Part shown: in pieces, positions 17,869 through 27,569 of the stretch
Layout of the letters: every line of letters begins with the position of its first letter
How positions within the stretch are numbered: position 1 is the first letter of the stretch
From: Muribaculaceae bacterium
GTDB taxonomy: Bacteria; Bacteroidota; Bacteroidia; Bacteroidales; Muribaculaceae
Reading direction: 5' to 3'
Assembly: GCA_016290325.1 (NCBI GenBank)
Contig: JAEETL010000013.1
Span: 1-64,000, forward strand
DNA: 64,000 bases
Made by a program: the position numbers and the translations under genes
Notes under the pieces: model-generated
The model's input: only the letters and a program-made list of their open reading frames with translations
Databases searched by the model: none
What the model was told of the DNA's origin: nothing

Positions 17869-18360
17869 TCAGTTGGTGATGACGTAGCCGCCATTGCTGG
17901 GCAGGACGCGGTACTGCCGCATGCCCACCTTGTTGTTGATGGCGACACCGCTCAAGGGTCCGCCAGCTCCGGTAAGTGGATTGAAACGAGAGCCGCAACG
18001 TGGGCACACTGCATCATAATTCTCGGGATTAATTGTGAGGATGACATCGCGGCTCACTTCAACGGGACACGATAGGTCATAGGCCATGGGGGATTCAATA
18101 CCCATCATCAGCAACACGCCGCCATAACCGGTATAAGTGTTCACATTATAAGGAAAATTGGAGGGCAATTGCTTTTCCCTGCTAAAGATGCGGTATTCAC
18201 CCATTCCTGTCACGCCATAGGTGTTCCATAGGGCGATGCTGCCCAAGTCAATGCGTACGGTAAAGCTGGGCACCGTCTTGTTGTCAATCTTGTCACAACC
18301 ACTGCCCAAACCCAAAACTAGCAGGGCAAAAAACGCACAAAATATCCTGTTTATTCTCAT
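17869..18360 (-). CDS. Lipoprotein with Rieske-like C-terminal segment
   Basis: 163 aa. Signal peptide with a lipobox-like LGSGC (Cys at about 22). The C-terminal third resembles a Rieske [2Fe-2S] domain: VCPRCGSRFNPLTGAGGPLSG aligns with the classic CPCHGSxFDxxTGxxxxGPA, and the closing segment RQYRVLPSNGGYVI fits the last strands. However, the ligand His of the second box is replaced (CPRCG, Cys-x2-Cys). The first box is LSCPVEV, without the usual CxH. A standard Rieske cluster is therefore doubtful; a Zn or other site, or a decayed cluster, is possible. Not linked to electron-transfer genes. Confidence 0.7.
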   Translation of the reverse strand: MRINRIFCAFFALLVLGLGSGCDKIDNKTVPSFTVRIDLGSIALWNTYGVTGMGEYRIFSREKQLPSNFPYNVNTYTGYGGVLLMMGIESPMAYDLSCPVEVSRDVILTINPENYDAVCPRCGSRFNPLTGAGGPLSGVAINNKVGMRQYRVLPSNGGYVITN

Positions 18361-18408
18361 TGTTGATACTATTAATTTTGTTATTTAACGCAAAAAATGG
18401 TCATTTGA

Positions 18409-18439
18409 TTGTAAAATTTCCCAGAAATCTATAATTTTG
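18409..18439 (+). promoter_or_regulatory. Promoter of the GT2 gene
   Basis: TTG (18409-18411), 20 bp, TAATTTTG (18432-18439), 25 bp before the ATG. Confidence 0.7.
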
Positions 18440-18464
18440 CATCCAGTTATAACCATTAATAGGC

Positions 18465-19220
18465 ATGGATCCGTTGTTTTCAATCATCACCGTCACGTGG
18501 AATGCCGCTGATGTCATCGCTCCAACAATAAAGAGTGTGCAGCGGCAAACGAGCAGTGACTATGAGATGCTCATCATCGATGGCGCGTCGACCGACGACA
18601 CGCTCGCGATAGTGAGAAAGGCCTCCATTGCGAGCCTGCGCATCTTCAGCGAACCCGACAACGGACTGTATGACGCGATGAACAAGGGCATTGCCCAGGC
18701 GCGCGGCCGTTATTTGGTTTTCCTGAATGCCGGCGACAGATTTGCCGACGACACTGTGCTGGCGCGTATAGCAATGCTTACTGCCGACAACCCCGGAGTC
18801 ATCTATGGCCAGACGCAACTGGTGGATGCCGATGGCAATGTGGTGGGCAAGCGACATTTGACCGCCCCCAAGAAATTGACCGCTAACAGCTTCTTGAACG
18901 GCATGGTCGTTTGTCACCAGGCATTTGTCGCTCGGCGGGATCTGGTGCCCGAGTATGACCTGCAGTACAAGTTGAGCGCCGACTATGACTGGTGCATCAA
19001 GGTGCTTAAGAAATCACCCGCCAATGCCTATGTGGGCAAAGAACCCATTATCAGTTATTTGGCCGACGGCATGACGACCCGTCACCACCGCGACTCGCTG
19101 CTGGAGCGTTACCGCATCATGTGCTCCCACTACGGCACCCTCAATGCCACCCTGCGCCATTTGAGCTTTATCCCGCGCTACTTGCGCCGCCGCTTGGGGC
19201 ACAGCGCCAACAAGCAGTGA
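18465..19220 (+). CDS. Family 2 glycosyltransferase
   Basis: 251 aa, a GT-A fold GT2 enzyme. It opens FSIITVTWNAADVI and has the nucleotide-binding DGASTDDT segment (residues about 40-47). The metal-binding region is FLNAGDRFADD (about 85-95), with SADYDWCIKVLK near 172-183, typical of WcaA-like enzymes that act on surface polysaccharide or lipid-linked glycans. No membrane segment, so cytoplasmic or peripheral. The PBP1A gene follows 49 bp downstream on the same strand. Donor and acceptor cannot be told. Confidence 0.9.
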   Translation: MDPLFSIITVTWNAADVIAPTIKSVQRQTSSDYEMLIIDGASTDDTLAIVRKASIASLRIFSEPDNGLYDAMNKGIAQARGRYLVFLNAGDRFADDTVLARIAMLTADNPGVIYGQTQLVDADGNVVGKRHLTAPKKLTANSFLNGMVVCHQAFVARRDLVPEYDLQYKLSADYDWCIKVLKKSPANAYVGKEPIISYLADGMTTRHHRDSLLERYRIMCSHYGTLNATLRHLSFIPRYLRRRLGHSANKQ

Positions 19221-19269
19221 AGCGCCCTTCACCGATATCCACGACATTAACCTCCCATCTCGACAATAC

Positions 19270-21702
19270 ATGAACGACAAGAAAAAAGGCAATATCATCA
19301 CCCGCAACTGGCACCGCTTCAAGGTGTGGTACAAGGGGCTTTACCGTGGCCGCCCATGGTGGGCCAAGACACTAGCAGCCTTGGCAACATTCATCGTCCT
19401 GTTCTTGGTCTACCTTATCGCGGTGGACGTGAACCTGCTGTGGCTCTTCGGTAAGTCGCCCAGCACTTACAGCATCATGCACCCGCGCAACCCCGAGGCG
19501 AGCTATTTGTACAGCGCTGACGGGCAGACCATCGGTAAATATTATGACGAGAACCGAACGCCCGTGCCCTATGACTCCATTAACCCGCAGTTCTTTAAGG
19601 TACTCATCGACACCGAGGACGAGCGCTTCTACAGCCATCACGGTATCGACTTCAGCGGTTTGGGTGCTGCTCTCAAGGACATGGTGCTGCATGGCCGTCC
19701 CCGTGGCGCCAGCACCATCACCCAGCAGCTGGTGAAAAACATGTTCCGCACCCGCAGCGACTACTCCACGGGCTTGTTAGGATATATTCCTGGTGTGAAA
19801 ATGCTCATCATGAAGAGCAAGGAGTGGATCATTGCCACAAAGCTGGAGTTGTTCTATAATAAGGAGGAAATCCTGGAGATGTATGCCAACACGGTCGATT
19901 TCGGCAGTAACGCCTTCGGCATTAAGACGGCAGCCAACACCTATTTCAAGACCACGCCGCGTGACCTCAAGTTGGAGGAGAGTGCCGTGCTCGTCGGTTT
20001 ACTTAAGGCGACCAGTACCTATAATCCGCGCATCAACCCCAAGAACAGCTTGCGTCGCCGCAATGTGGTGCTGATGAACATGGTTGAGCGCAACGACTTG
20101 ACCAAGGAGCAATATGACTCAGTATCATCGCTGCCCATTGACTTGAAATATACACTTGAAGCCAACTATGATGGCGTGGCTCCCTATTTCCGCGAGGCCG
20201 TGGCCCGCGAGATCGAGGATATTGCCAAGGCCCATGACCTGAAACTGGATCTGGAGCGTGACGGACTCAAGATTTATACCACGCTCGATTCCAAGATGCA
20301 GGAATATGCCGAGCAGGCCGTGAGCGAGAAGATGCGCATTGTACAGGAGAACTTCCGCCGCCACTGGGGCACTCAGGACTGCTGGCTCGACGAGAACAAC
20401 CAGCCCATAGCCAACTTTGTCGAGGATAAGGCCCGCAACACACCCATCTACCACGAGCTGCTGGCCCGTTTCCCCAATGATCTGGATTCCGTGAACTACT
20501 ACATGAACCAGCCCCACATGGTGCATCTGTTCGACTACGAGAACGACTCGCTCTACATGGAGATGAGCTCGATGGACTCGGTGCGCTACATGCTGCATTT
20601 CATGCACTGCGGATTCATTGCCATGGAGCCTGGCAACGGCCACGTCAAGGCATGGGTGGGTGATGTGGACTTCGACACATGGAAATATGATAAGGTGCGC
20701 GCCAAGCATCAACCAGGCTCGACATTCAAGCTCTTTGTCTATGCCATGGCCATGGAACTTGGACTCGTGCCCTGTGACCGCCGTCCTGACGAGTACATCG
20801 ACACCCTTGTATATAATGAGGAAAAACAGGAGATGGAACACTGGCGGCCCACTAACGCTAACGGCACATTCACTGGAGCCGACATGACGTTGCGCGCGGC
20901 GTTTGCCCAAAGCATCAACAGCGTCACCGTGCGTGTGGGCAACGAGGTTGGATTCAGTGAAATTGCACAACTGGCGCGCAAGATGGGCATTAACTCGCCC
21001 ATGGAGGCCAAGCCGGCCCTCTCGCTGGGCGCCAGCGATGTGGACCTTATGGAACTGGTCAACTCCTATTGCACCGTGGTCAATGACGGCATCATGCATG
21101 ACCCCGTCATCGTCACCCGCATCGTGGACCGCGACGGCAAGGAGATTTACCGTGCGCCTGATCACTCTCAACAAGCTATGAGCTACCGCTCGGCCTGGCT
21201 GATGCAGCAGATGCTCATGGCGTGCCGCACCGATGCCGGAGGAACGGCTATGGCACTCAACGGCTATATCACCCGTCCGCTCTATGATGTGGACCTGGGC
21301 GGCAAGACTGGTACCAGCAACCGTCACGCCGATGCATGGTTTGTAGCCGTATCGCCTGGACTGGTGTGCGGCTCATGGGTCGGTGGCGAGTATCGCCAGA
21401 TCCATTTCCGCTGGGGAGCATTGGGACAAGGCAGCCGCACGGCATTGCCTATCTGCGGACGCTTCTTGCAGCTCGTCTTGAGCGATCCGCAGTTCCAGCG
21501 TTACCATAAGCGCTTCGCCCCATGCCGGGAGCCAATCGACGCGGAGCTTTATTCGGGATGCTCAGCCCTGGGTAACATCGAGGAATTTGACTCCACAATG
21601 CTGGAGTTTGAGGACGATTCACTTTTCGTTCCTCTCACCGATGACTTCAACCCCGATGAGAAACTCACCGATGAGCCCGCAGCAGTGCCCGACTCGGTGT
21701 GA
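19270..21702 (+). CDS. Class A penicillin-binding protein (PBP1A type)
   Basis: 810 aa, normal for the family. One N-terminal membrane anchor (about 33-52). The GT51 transglycosylase domain (about 95-270) has DTEDERFYSHHGIDF with the catalytic Glu at about 115, and RGASTITQQLVKN. The transpeptidase domain has SxxK in QPGSTFKLF (Ser about 484), SxN in SINS (about 548) and KTG in GGKTGTSN (about 679). It polymerises and cross-links peptidoglycan on the outer face of the inner membrane. The C-terminus (about 780-810) is an acidic tail. A strong terminator follows. Confidence 0.95.
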   Translation: MNDKKKGNIITRNWHRFKVWYKGLYRGRPWWAKTLAALATFIVLFLVYLIAVDVNLLWLFGKSPSTYSIMHPRNPEASYLYSADGQTIGKYYDENRTPVPYDSINPQFFKVLIDTEDERFYSHHGIDFSGLGAALKDMVLHGRPRGASTITQQLVKNMFRTRSDYSTGLLGYIPGVKMLIMKSKEWIIATKLELFYNKEEILEMYANTVDFGSNAFGIKTAANTYFKTTPRDLKLEESAVLVGLLKATSTYNPRINPKNSLRRRNVVLMNMVERNDLTKEQYDSVSSLPIDLKYTLEANYDGVAPYFREAVAREIEDIAKAHDLKLDLERDGLKIYTTLDSKMQEYAEQAVSEKMRIVQENFRRHWGTQDCWLDENNQPIANFVEDKARNTPIYHELLARFPNDLDSVNYYMNQPHMVHLFDYENDSLYMEMSSMDSVRYMLHFMHCGFIAMEPGNGHVKAWVGDVDFDTWKYDKVRAKHQPGSTFKLFVYAMAMELGLVPCDRRPDEYIDTLVYNEEKQEMEHWRPTNANGTFTGADMTLRAAFAQSINSVTVRVGNEVGFSEIAQLARKMGINSPMEAKPALSLGASDVDLMELVNSYCTVVNDGIMHDPVIVTRIVDRDGKEIYRAPDHSQQAMSYRSAWLMQQMLMACRTDAGGTAMALNGYITRPLYDVDLGGKTGTSNRHADAWFVAVSPGLVCGSWVGGEYRQIHFRWGALGQGSRTALPICGRFLQLVLSDPQFQRYHKRFAPCREPIDAELYSGCSALGNIEEFDSTMLEFEDDSLFVPLTDDFNPDEKLTDEPAAVPDSV

Positions 21703-21735
21703 CGCCTAGCGGATCATAGTCAAAACACCTATTCA

Positions 21736-21788
21736 TCCCTCTCTTTCCCTGACAACTCAAAGTTTGATGGGGCAGGAGAGGGATTTCT
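21736..21788 (+). terminator. Intrinsic terminator after PBP1A
   Basis: TCCCTCTC (21736-21743) pairs with GAGAGGGA (21776-21783), with an inner CCC/GGG pairing, then TTTCTGTTGT. Confidence 0.65.
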
Positions 21789-21845
21789 GTTGTCCCTAGA
21801 CGGCTATTTTTCTTTTTTTAATACTAAGGTTAAGGAAAAAAGATG

Positions 21846-21853
21846 TATCTTTG
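21846..21853 (+). promoter_or_regulatory. -7 promoter element of the acyl-CoA synthetase gene
   Basis: TATCTTTG, exact consensus, 35 bp before the ATG at 21889. No clear -33 box. Confidence 0.55.
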
Positions 21854-21888
21854 CCCAATAATAACCCATTTAGACCTCACATGACGCT

Positions 21889-23553
21889 ATGATGAAGGAA
21901 AACCTGATCAAGATTTATGAGCGCAGTTTTATTGATAACTGGGAACTGCCCGCATTAACTGACTATAATACAGGCGAACGCCTGACCTATGGTGACTTTG
22001 CCCGCAATATCGCTAAGTTGCACATGCTGTTTGAGGCTAGCGGGGTCAAGCAAGGTGACCGCATAGCCCTCATCGGCAAGAACATCCCCAACTGGGTGAC
22101 AGTCTTCATGGGGACCATTACCTATGGCGCCGTCATCGTGCCCATCCTGCAGGAGTTCAATCCCGCCGATGCCCAGCACATCATCAACCACAGCGAGGCG
22201 ACGATGCTCTTCATCAGCAAGTCGATTTGGGAGAACCTGGATTTTGACAAGATGCCGCGTGTGCGGGCCGTCTTCCAGCTCGAGGACATGAAACTGCTGG
22301 GCCAGAAAGAAGGCGAGGACGATATCGTCAAGGCCAAGGAAGGGCTGGAAAGCGCCTTCAACGAACGATACAAGGAGGGATTCTACCGCAACGACATCCA
22401 CTATGCCGACGTCCCTAACGATGCGCTGGTTGAGATTAACTATACGTCGGGAACGACAGGTTTCTCAAAGGGCGTGATGCTCACTGCCAACAACCTAGCC
22501 GGTAATATTGTCTACGGCATAAATTCGCAACTGCACTTCAAGGGGTCACGTGACTTGGCCTTCCTGCCGTTGGCTCATGCCTTCGGGTGCGCCTTTGACA
22601 TGCTCACACCGTTGGCTGTGGGTGGTCACATCACCCTGTTAGGCCGAATCCCCTCGCCCAAGATCCTTGTCAAGGCGATGGCCGAGGTCAAGCCCAATGT
22701 GGTATTTACAGTGCCCCTGGTGCTGGAGAAGATTTACAGCAAGATGATTGTGCCCATGATCAGCAGGGGCGCATTGCGCTGGGCGCTGGCAGTACCTTAT
22801 TTGGACAAGCGTATCTATAGCCAGATCCGTAACAAGCTCATCGAGGCCTTCGGCGGCGCGTTTGAAGAGGTCATCGTGGGTGGTGCCCCGTTCAACGCCG
22901 AGGTCGAGGACTTCCTGTACAAGATCAAGTTCCCGTTCACCGTGGGCTATGGCATGACCGAGTGCGGACCACTGGTGAGTCACACCCCGTGGCGCGAGTT
23001 CGTGCCCCACAGCGCTGGTCGCATCTTGCCTGGCATCATGGAGTGCAAGATTTTGAGCGACGACCCAGAAAACATCCCTGGCGAAATCTGCGTGCGCGGC
23101 GAGAACGTCATGCAGGGCTATTTCCATAACACTGAGGCCACCGATAAGGTGCTGCATGAGGACGGATGGCTGCACACTGGCGACATGGGCACACTGAATG
23201 CCGATGGCACATTATTTATAAGGGGACGACTCAAGACCATGCTGCTGAGCTCCAGCGGACAGAATATCTACCCCGAGGAAATCGAGGCCAAGCTGAACAA
23301 TATGCTCTATGTGAGCGAGAGCCTTGTCGTTATGCGCGAGGGCAAACTCGTGGCATTGGTTTATCCCGACTATGACGCGATGGATCAGTTGGGCGTTACC
23401 CGTGACAAACTGCCCGACCTGATGGAGGAAATCCGTACGGAATTGAACAAACTGGTGGCCTCCTATGAGCGCATCGCCCGCATCCAGTTGATGGCAACCG
23501 AGTTTGATAAGACACCTAAACGCAGCATCAAACGCTACCTCTACAGTAACTGA
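21889..23553 (+). CDS. fadD: Long-chain fatty acid-CoA ligase (AMP-binding)
   Basis: 554 aa. ATP-dependent activation of fatty acids. The AMP-binding motif is EINYTSGTTGFSKGVML (about 182-198). The A5 region is GYGMTECGPLVS (about 350), A7 is WLHTGDMGTL (about 425), and A10 has PKRSIKRYLY at the C-terminus with the catalytic Lys. There is no carrier domain. The paralogue type is common in Bacteroidetes as a housekeeping acyl-CoA/ACP synthetase. It stands alone, with its own -7 box. The exact chain-length preference is unknown. Confidence 0.92.
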   Translation: MMKENLIKIYERSFIDNWELPALTDYNTGERLTYGDFARNIAKLHMLFEASGVKQGDRIALIGKNIPNWVTVFMGTITYGAVIVPILQEFNPADAQHIINHSEATMLFISKSIWENLDFDKMPRVRAVFQLEDMKLLGQKEGEDDIVKAKEGLESAFNERYKEGFYRNDIHYADVPNDALVEINYTSGTTGFSKGVMLTANNLAGNIVYGINSQLHFKGSRDLAFLPLAHAFGCAFDMLTPLAVGGHITLLGRIPSPKILVKAMAEVKPNVVFTVPLVLEKIYSKMIVPMISRGALRWALAVPYLDKRIYSQIRNKLIEAFGGAFEEVIVGGAPFNAEVEDFLYKIKFPFTVGYGMTECGPLVSHTPWREFVPHSAGRILPGIMECKILSDDPENIPGEICVRGENVMQGYFHNTEATDKVLHEDGWLHTGDMGTLNADGTLFIRGRLKTMLLSSSGQNIYPEEIEAKLNNMLYVSESLVVMREGKLVALVYPDYDAMDQLGVTRDKLPDLMEEIRTELNKLVASYERIARIQLMATEFDKTPKRSIKRYLYSN

Positions 23554-23735
23554 TCATTTTGCGGTTTTTGAGGGCTTACTCGAAACCTCTCATGCATGAT
23601 TAACAAGATTTAACAGATACTCAATTGTGGGTATCTGTCGTTTTAAGTTGCTGATTATCAGTGGCAAAATGAGCCAGTTTTCAATATTGTCAAAAATATC
23701 GATTGAAAAATCATACAAAAAAAATCGGAAAAAAG

Positions 23736-23765
23736 TTTGCGGGTGAAAAAATTGATGTAATTTTG
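23736..23765 (+). promoter_or_regulatory. Promoter of the small lipoprotein gene
   Basis: TTTG (23736-23739), 18 bp, TAATTTTG (23758-23765). The leader to the ATG is about 50 nt and almost pure A/T. Confidence 0.65.
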
Positions 23766-23821
23766 CACCCGATTTTAACAAACGAAAATTAATTGTTTTA
23801 TTATTTAAATTAAAAAAGAAA

Positions 23822-24037
23822 ATGAAGAAGTTAGTTTTAGCTCTTGCTGTTATCGCTAGCGTTAGCATGCTTTCATGCACCAACAATGCCGAGCAGGCCA
23901 CCGAGGCTGCTGAGGAGACCGTTGAGGCTGTTGAGGAGACCGTTGACAGTGCTGCTGCTGTTGTTGACAGTGCTGCTGCTGTTGTTGACAGCGCCGCTCA
24001 GGCTGTTGAAGAGGCTACCGAGGCTCCCGCCGAGTAA
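23822..24037 (+). CDS. Small Ala/Glu/Val-rich lipoprotein with VDSAAAV repeats
   Basis: 71 aa. A signal peptide with lipobox (SMLSC, Cys about 19) leads to a very acidic helix-forming tail. It has EETVEAVEETV repeats and then three VDSAAAV-type heptads, encoded by a near-identical 21-bp DNA repeat (about 23941-24003). The likely product is an abundant small outer- or inner-membrane lipoprotein forming a coiled coil, in the manner of a Lpp-like spacer. That function is a guess from composition. A good promoter and a good terminator bracket it, so it is a monocistronic, probably highly expressed, gene. Confidence 0.75.
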   Translation: MKKLVLALAVIASVSMLSCTNNAEQATEAAEETVEAVEETVDSAAAVVDSAAAVVDSAAQAVEEATEAPAE

Positions 24038-24065
24038 GCAAGACTTTACAACAAGAGAAAGTTTG

Positions 24066-24099
24066 AAGCTGTTCCCCGTGAGGGTTGAGCAGCTTTTTT
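24066..24099 (+). terminator. Intrinsic terminator after the small lipoprotein gene
   Basis: AAGCTG pairs with CAGCTT, with inner CCC/GGG around GTGA, then a T-run ending at 24099. Confidence 0.8.
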
Positions 24100-24137
24100 A
24101 TTTTCCCGTGTATCGGGAATAGGAAACTGATGATAAG

Positions 24138-24172
24138 CAGTGCTGGCCAGACACGAAGCCTGGCCAGCACTG
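24138..24172 (-). terminator. Terminator after nagB
   Basis: A perfect 13-bp stem (CAGTGCTGGCCAG and its complement) around a 9-nt loop, 28 bp beyond the nagB stop. Confidence 0.7.
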
Positions 24173-24200
24173 TTTATTGTATGGTTAAGCCCAAACTGGT

Positions 24201-25010
24201 TTACAGCAGGGTATCAGGGTCAAGGTTGTGCTTTTCGATATCCTTGAAGTAGCGGTAGGTGCTCACCTTGAGCTCATCAACTGCCAGCTCGTCGGCTATG
24301 ATGACGGCATGGGGATGCATCTGCAGGGCACTCAAGGTGCACATGTGTGACACACCGCCCTCAACGGCCTGCTGCAAGGCGCGAGCCTTGTTGTGGCCAT
24401 TGACGATGATCATTACCTCGCGTGCGGCCATCACGGTACCGACGCCCACGGTAAGCGCGGTCTTGGGCACCTTGTTCAGGTCGCCGTCAAAGAAGCGGCT
24501 GTTAGCGATAATAGTGTCCTGGGTGAGTGTCTTTTGGCGTGTGCGGGAGGTGAGCGATGAACCCGGCTCGTTGAAAGCGATGTGACCGTCAGGACCCACA
24601 CCACCCATGAACAGGTCGATGCCGCCGGCAGCCTGGATGCGAGCCTCATAGTTGGCACACTCCTTGACCAGATCTTCGGCATTACCGTTGAGGATGTTCA
24701 CGTTCTCGGGCTTGATGTCGATGTGAGAGAAAAAGTTGTTCCACATGAACGAGTGGTAACTCTCGGGGTGCTCCTCAGGCAGGTTGCAGTATTCATCCAT
24801 GTTAAAGGTGATAACGTTCTCAAACGACACCTGTCCAGCCTTGTTCATGGCGATGAGCTCACGGTACATGCCCAACGGTGAACTGCCGGTGGGGCAACCT
24901 AAAACAAAAGGCTTATCCTTGGTGGGATGGGCATCATTTATACGCTTGGCCACAAAACGGGCGGCCCACTTTGATACATTCTCGTAATCGGGTTCGATAA
25001 TCAGTCTCAT
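24201..25010 (-). CDS. nagB: Glucosamine-6-phosphate deaminase NagB
   Basis: 269 aa, close to the usual 266. Converts glucosamine-6-phosphate to fructose-6-phosphate plus ammonia in amino-sugar catabolism. Key segments: [16 protein letters not shown] (phosphate binding, about 38-53), [23 protein letters not shown] with the catalytic Asp (about 72), and [23 protein letters not shown] with the His and Glu of the acid-base relay (about 136-160). Full length and intact. Lies alone on the minus strand between plus-strand genes, with a -7 element at 25047-25054 (TAACTTTG). Confidence 0.97.
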   Translation of the reverse strand: MRLIIEPDYENVSKWAARFVAKRINDAHPTKDKPFVLGCPTGSSPLGMYRELIAMNKAGQVSFENVITFNMDEYCNLPEEHPESYHSFMWNNFFSHIDIKPENVNILNGNAEDLVKECANYEARIQAAGGIDLFMGGVGPDGHIAFNEPGSSLTSRTRQKTLTQDTIIANSRFFDGDLNKVPKTALTVGVGTVMAAREVMIIVNGHNKARALQQAVEGGVSHMCTLSALQMHPHAVIIADELAVDELKVSTYRYFKDIEKHNLDPDTLL

Positions 25011-25046
25011 ATTCGTTGAATTAGATTAGAAATAGTTATGATGTGG

Positions 25047-25054
25047 CAAAGTTA
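25047..25054 (-). promoter_or_regulatory. -7 promoter element of nagB
   Basis: Minus strand TAACTTTG, 36 bp before the nagB ATG. No -33 box at normal spacing. It is divergent from the surE promoter 84 bp away. Confidence 0.5.
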
Positions 25055-25137
25055 CTTCTTTTCTGCAAAATCTCCATGAAAAAAAGTTGTAACTTCGCTC
25101 ACTGGCGCTCGCGCAAGATAGGCGAATAGCAAATTTA

Positions 25138-25169
25138 TTTGCTATTGTGTTCGGCTTGCACTATCTTTG
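25138..25169 (+). promoter_or_regulatory. Promoter of surE
   Basis: TTTG (25138-25141), 20 bp, TATCTTTG (25162-25169): the clearest consensus promoter in the window, 25 bp before the ATG. Confidence 0.8.
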
Positions 25170-25194
25170 CACCCAAAATTAACAAAAAATACTC

Positions 25195-25968
25195 ATGTAC
25201 AATAAGCGACCGCTCATCCTCATCAGCAATGATGATGGCTACGACTACAACGGCATCAAGTCGCTCATCAAGGTGGCTCGCATGCTCGGCGACGTGTTTG
25301 TCGTCGCTCCTGCCGTTCACCAGAGCGGCAAGTCGAGCGCGATCACGTTTGTCAATCCCGTGCGTACTGTTAAGGTAGCACAGGAGCCTGGCTACACGGC
25401 CTATCTGGCGACGGGTACCCCTGCCGACTGCGTGAAACTGGCGCTGAGCCAGCTCATGGCCGACAATATGCCCGACATTGTGCTTGCAGGCATCAACCAC
25501 GGCTATAACAGCGGCTTGAACACGCTCTATAGCGGAACGATGGCGTGTGTCTTTGAGGGTATTCTCCACGGGGTGCCAAGTGTGGCATTCTCCTTTGGCG
25601 ACTACAATTCCGATGCCGACACTAGCGTGTGTGAGCCCGTGGTGAAGCATGTAACCGAACGCGTGCTCAAGGGCGGTCTTCCCAAGGATGTGTGCCTCAA
25701 TGTGAACATTCCTAAGGTTGAGGGAGGCTTCAAGGGCATGAAAGTGACCGCTGGCGACATGGGACGCTGGGTCAATGAGTGGGAACATCGGGTGGACCCG
25801 ACGGGACGTGACTACTATTGGCTAACCGGCGAATTTGAGATAGCTGACAAGAACGAGGGCTTGACCGATTACTACTGGCTGGAGCGCGGCTATGTGACAG
25901 TGACGCCTACCCACGTCGATCAGACCGACTACGAGTCCATGTCCCAAATCGCTGATTTGCTGCTTTGA
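25195..25968 (+). CDS. surE: 5'/3'-nucleotidase SurE
   Basis: 257 aa, normal length. Metal-dependent nucleoside-monophosphate phosphatase. N-terminal ISNDDGYDYNGIKSL contains the metal-binding Asp-Asp (residues 13-14). It is followed by VVAPAVHQSGKSSAIT (Ser ligand) and GTPADCVKLAL, then the second metal-site motif LAGINHGYNSGLNTLYSGTMA (Asn about 101). Intact. Transcribed from its own strong promoter; gltX follows 65 bp later on the same strand. Confidence 0.96.
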   Translation: MYNKRPLILISNDDGYDYNGIKSLIKVARMLGDVFVVAPAVHQSGKSSAITFVNPVRTVKVAQEPGYTAYLATGTPADCVKLALSQLMADNMPDIVLAGINHGYNSGLNTLYSGTMACVFEGILHGVPSVAFSFGDYNSDADTSVCEPVVKHVTERVLKGGLPKDVCLNVNIPKVEGGFKGMKVTAGDMGRWVNEWEHRVDPTGRDYYWLTGEFEIADKNEGLTDYYWLERGYVTVTPTHVDQTDYESMSQIADLLL

Positions 25969-26033
25969 TTTCGAGAGGCTGATGATAACAAGATAATTGA
26001 ACATACATTATAAATAAATAATAAAGGAATAAC

Positions 26034-27569
26034 ATGGAACGAAGAGTAAGAGTGCGCTTTGCGCCATCACCAACAGGCCCGTTGCACATCGGCGGCGTGA
26101 GAACGGCGTTGTATAACTATCTGTTCGCCCGCCAGCATGGTGGCGACATGATCCTGCGCATCGAGGATACCGACAGCACCCGTTTTGTGCCTGGTGCCGA
26201 GGAATATATCAACGAGGCCCTGCAGTGGTTGGGCATCGGCATCGATGAGGGCGTACACGAGGGCGGTAACTATGGCCCCTACAAGCAGAGCGAGCGCCGC
26301 GACCTGTACCGCAAGTACACGCAGCAACTCATTGATGCGGGTAAGGCCTACTATGCCTTTGATACCCCCGAGGAACTCGAGGCCAAGCGTCAGGAGATCA
26401 AGAATTTCCAATATGACGCACGCACTCGAGGCATGATGCGCAACTCGCTGTCATTGCCTGCCGAGGAGGTCAAGGCCCTGATGGACGGCGGTGCGAAGTG
26501 GGTGGTAAGGTTCCGTATCGAGCCCGACCAGGATGTCGTGGTCCATGACCTGCTGCGTGGCGACGTGACCATCAACTCATCCATTCTTGACGACAAAGTG
26601 CTCTACAAGAGCGCCGATGATCTGCCCACCTATCACTTGGCCAACATCGTCGATGATCACCTGATGGAGGTGTCACACGTCATCCGTGGCGAGGAGTGGC
26701 TGCCCAGCGCTCCGTTGCATGTGCTGCTATACCAGGCCTTTGGCTGGGAAGACACGATGCCCGCTTTCGTCCATCTGCCGCTGTTGCTCAAGCCCGACGG
26801 TAAGGGCAAACTGAGTAAGCGTGATGGCGACCGCCTGGGCTTCCCCGTATTCCCCCTTGACTGGAACGACCCCAAGAGCGGCGAGCGCTCGAGCGGTTAC
26901 CGTGAGGCAGGCTACCTGCCCCAGGCCGTTGTGAATTTCCTTGCCCTGCTGGGTTGGAATCCTGGTGATGACCGTGAGATTTTCTCCATGGACGAACTGA
27001 TCAAGGAATTCTCTATCGACCATTGTTCGCGCAAGGGTGCCAAGTTTGACTTCGAGAAGGGCAAGTGGTTCAACCACGAGTACCTGATGAATATGGATGA
27101 CCGTGAGTTGGCTGAACTGTTCAAACCCATACTCGTGGCACACGGTGTGAACGTGGCCGATTATAGCGATGATTACATCGCCCGTGTAGTATCACTCGTC
27201 AAGAGCCGTATCAACTTCGTTGTTGATCTGTGGGATCAGGCCAGTTTCTTCTTTGTGCGCCCCACAACCTATAGCGAGAAGGACATCCGCAAACGCTGGA
27301 AACCCGAAACACCTGAGCTCATGGAACAACTGATTCAGTTGCTCGAGACGGCCGACATGAACAGCCAGGCTTGTGAAGCCGTTGTCATGGATTGGATCGA
27401 CAAGGGTGGCTTGCACAAGGGAAATGTGATGAACGCTTTCCGCCTGACAGTGGTCGGCGAGTGCCGCGGTCCGCACATGTTTGACATCACCGAGCTGCTC
27501 GGTCACGAGGAGACCCTTGCCCGAATAAGGGACGGTATAAAGAACATCCAGATGCCAGCTGATGCGTAA
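26034..27569 (+). CDS. gltX: Glutamyl-tRNA synthetase
   Basis: 511 aa. Class I synthetase that charges tRNA-Glu. HIGH-type motif [17 protein letters not shown] (residues 13-29). The KMSKS-type loop is KLSKRDG at about 259. The discriminator region [19 protein letters not shown] and the C-terminal anticodon-binding helical domain are complete. It lacks the four-Cys zinc site of E. coli GluRS, as in other Bacteroidetes. The last 8 bp overlap the start of the following outer-membrane protein gene, suggesting translational coupling. Confidence 0.97.
   Translation: MERRVRVRFAPSPTGPLHIGGVRTALYNYLFARQHGGDMILRIEDTDSTRFVPGAEEYINEALQWLGIGIDEGVHEGGNYGPYKQSERRDLYRKYTQQLIDAGKAYYAFDTPEELEAKRQEIKNFQYDARTRGMMRNSLSLPAEEVKALMDGGAKWVVRFRIEPDQDVVVHDLLRGDVTINSSILDDKVLYKSADDLPTYHLANIVDDHLMEVSHVIRGEEWLPSAPLHVLLYQAFGWEDTMPAFVHLPLLLKPDGKGKLSKRDGDRLGFPVFPLDWNDPKSGERSSGYREAGYLPQAVVNFLALLGWNPGDDREIFSMDELIKEFSIDHCSRKGAKFDFEKGKWFNHEYLMNMDDRELAELFKPILVAHGVNVADYSDDYIARVVSLVKSRINFVVDLWDQASFFFVRPTTYSEKDIRKRWKPETPELMEQLIQLLETADMNSQACEAVVMDWIDKGGLHKGNVMNAFRLTVVGECRGPHMFDITELLGHEETLARIRDGIKNIQMPADA

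Noticed and set aside
20125-21327. 400-codon frame opposite the PBP gene
   Set aside because: Antisense shadow, His/Val-rich as expected from reverse-complemented GC-rich codons.
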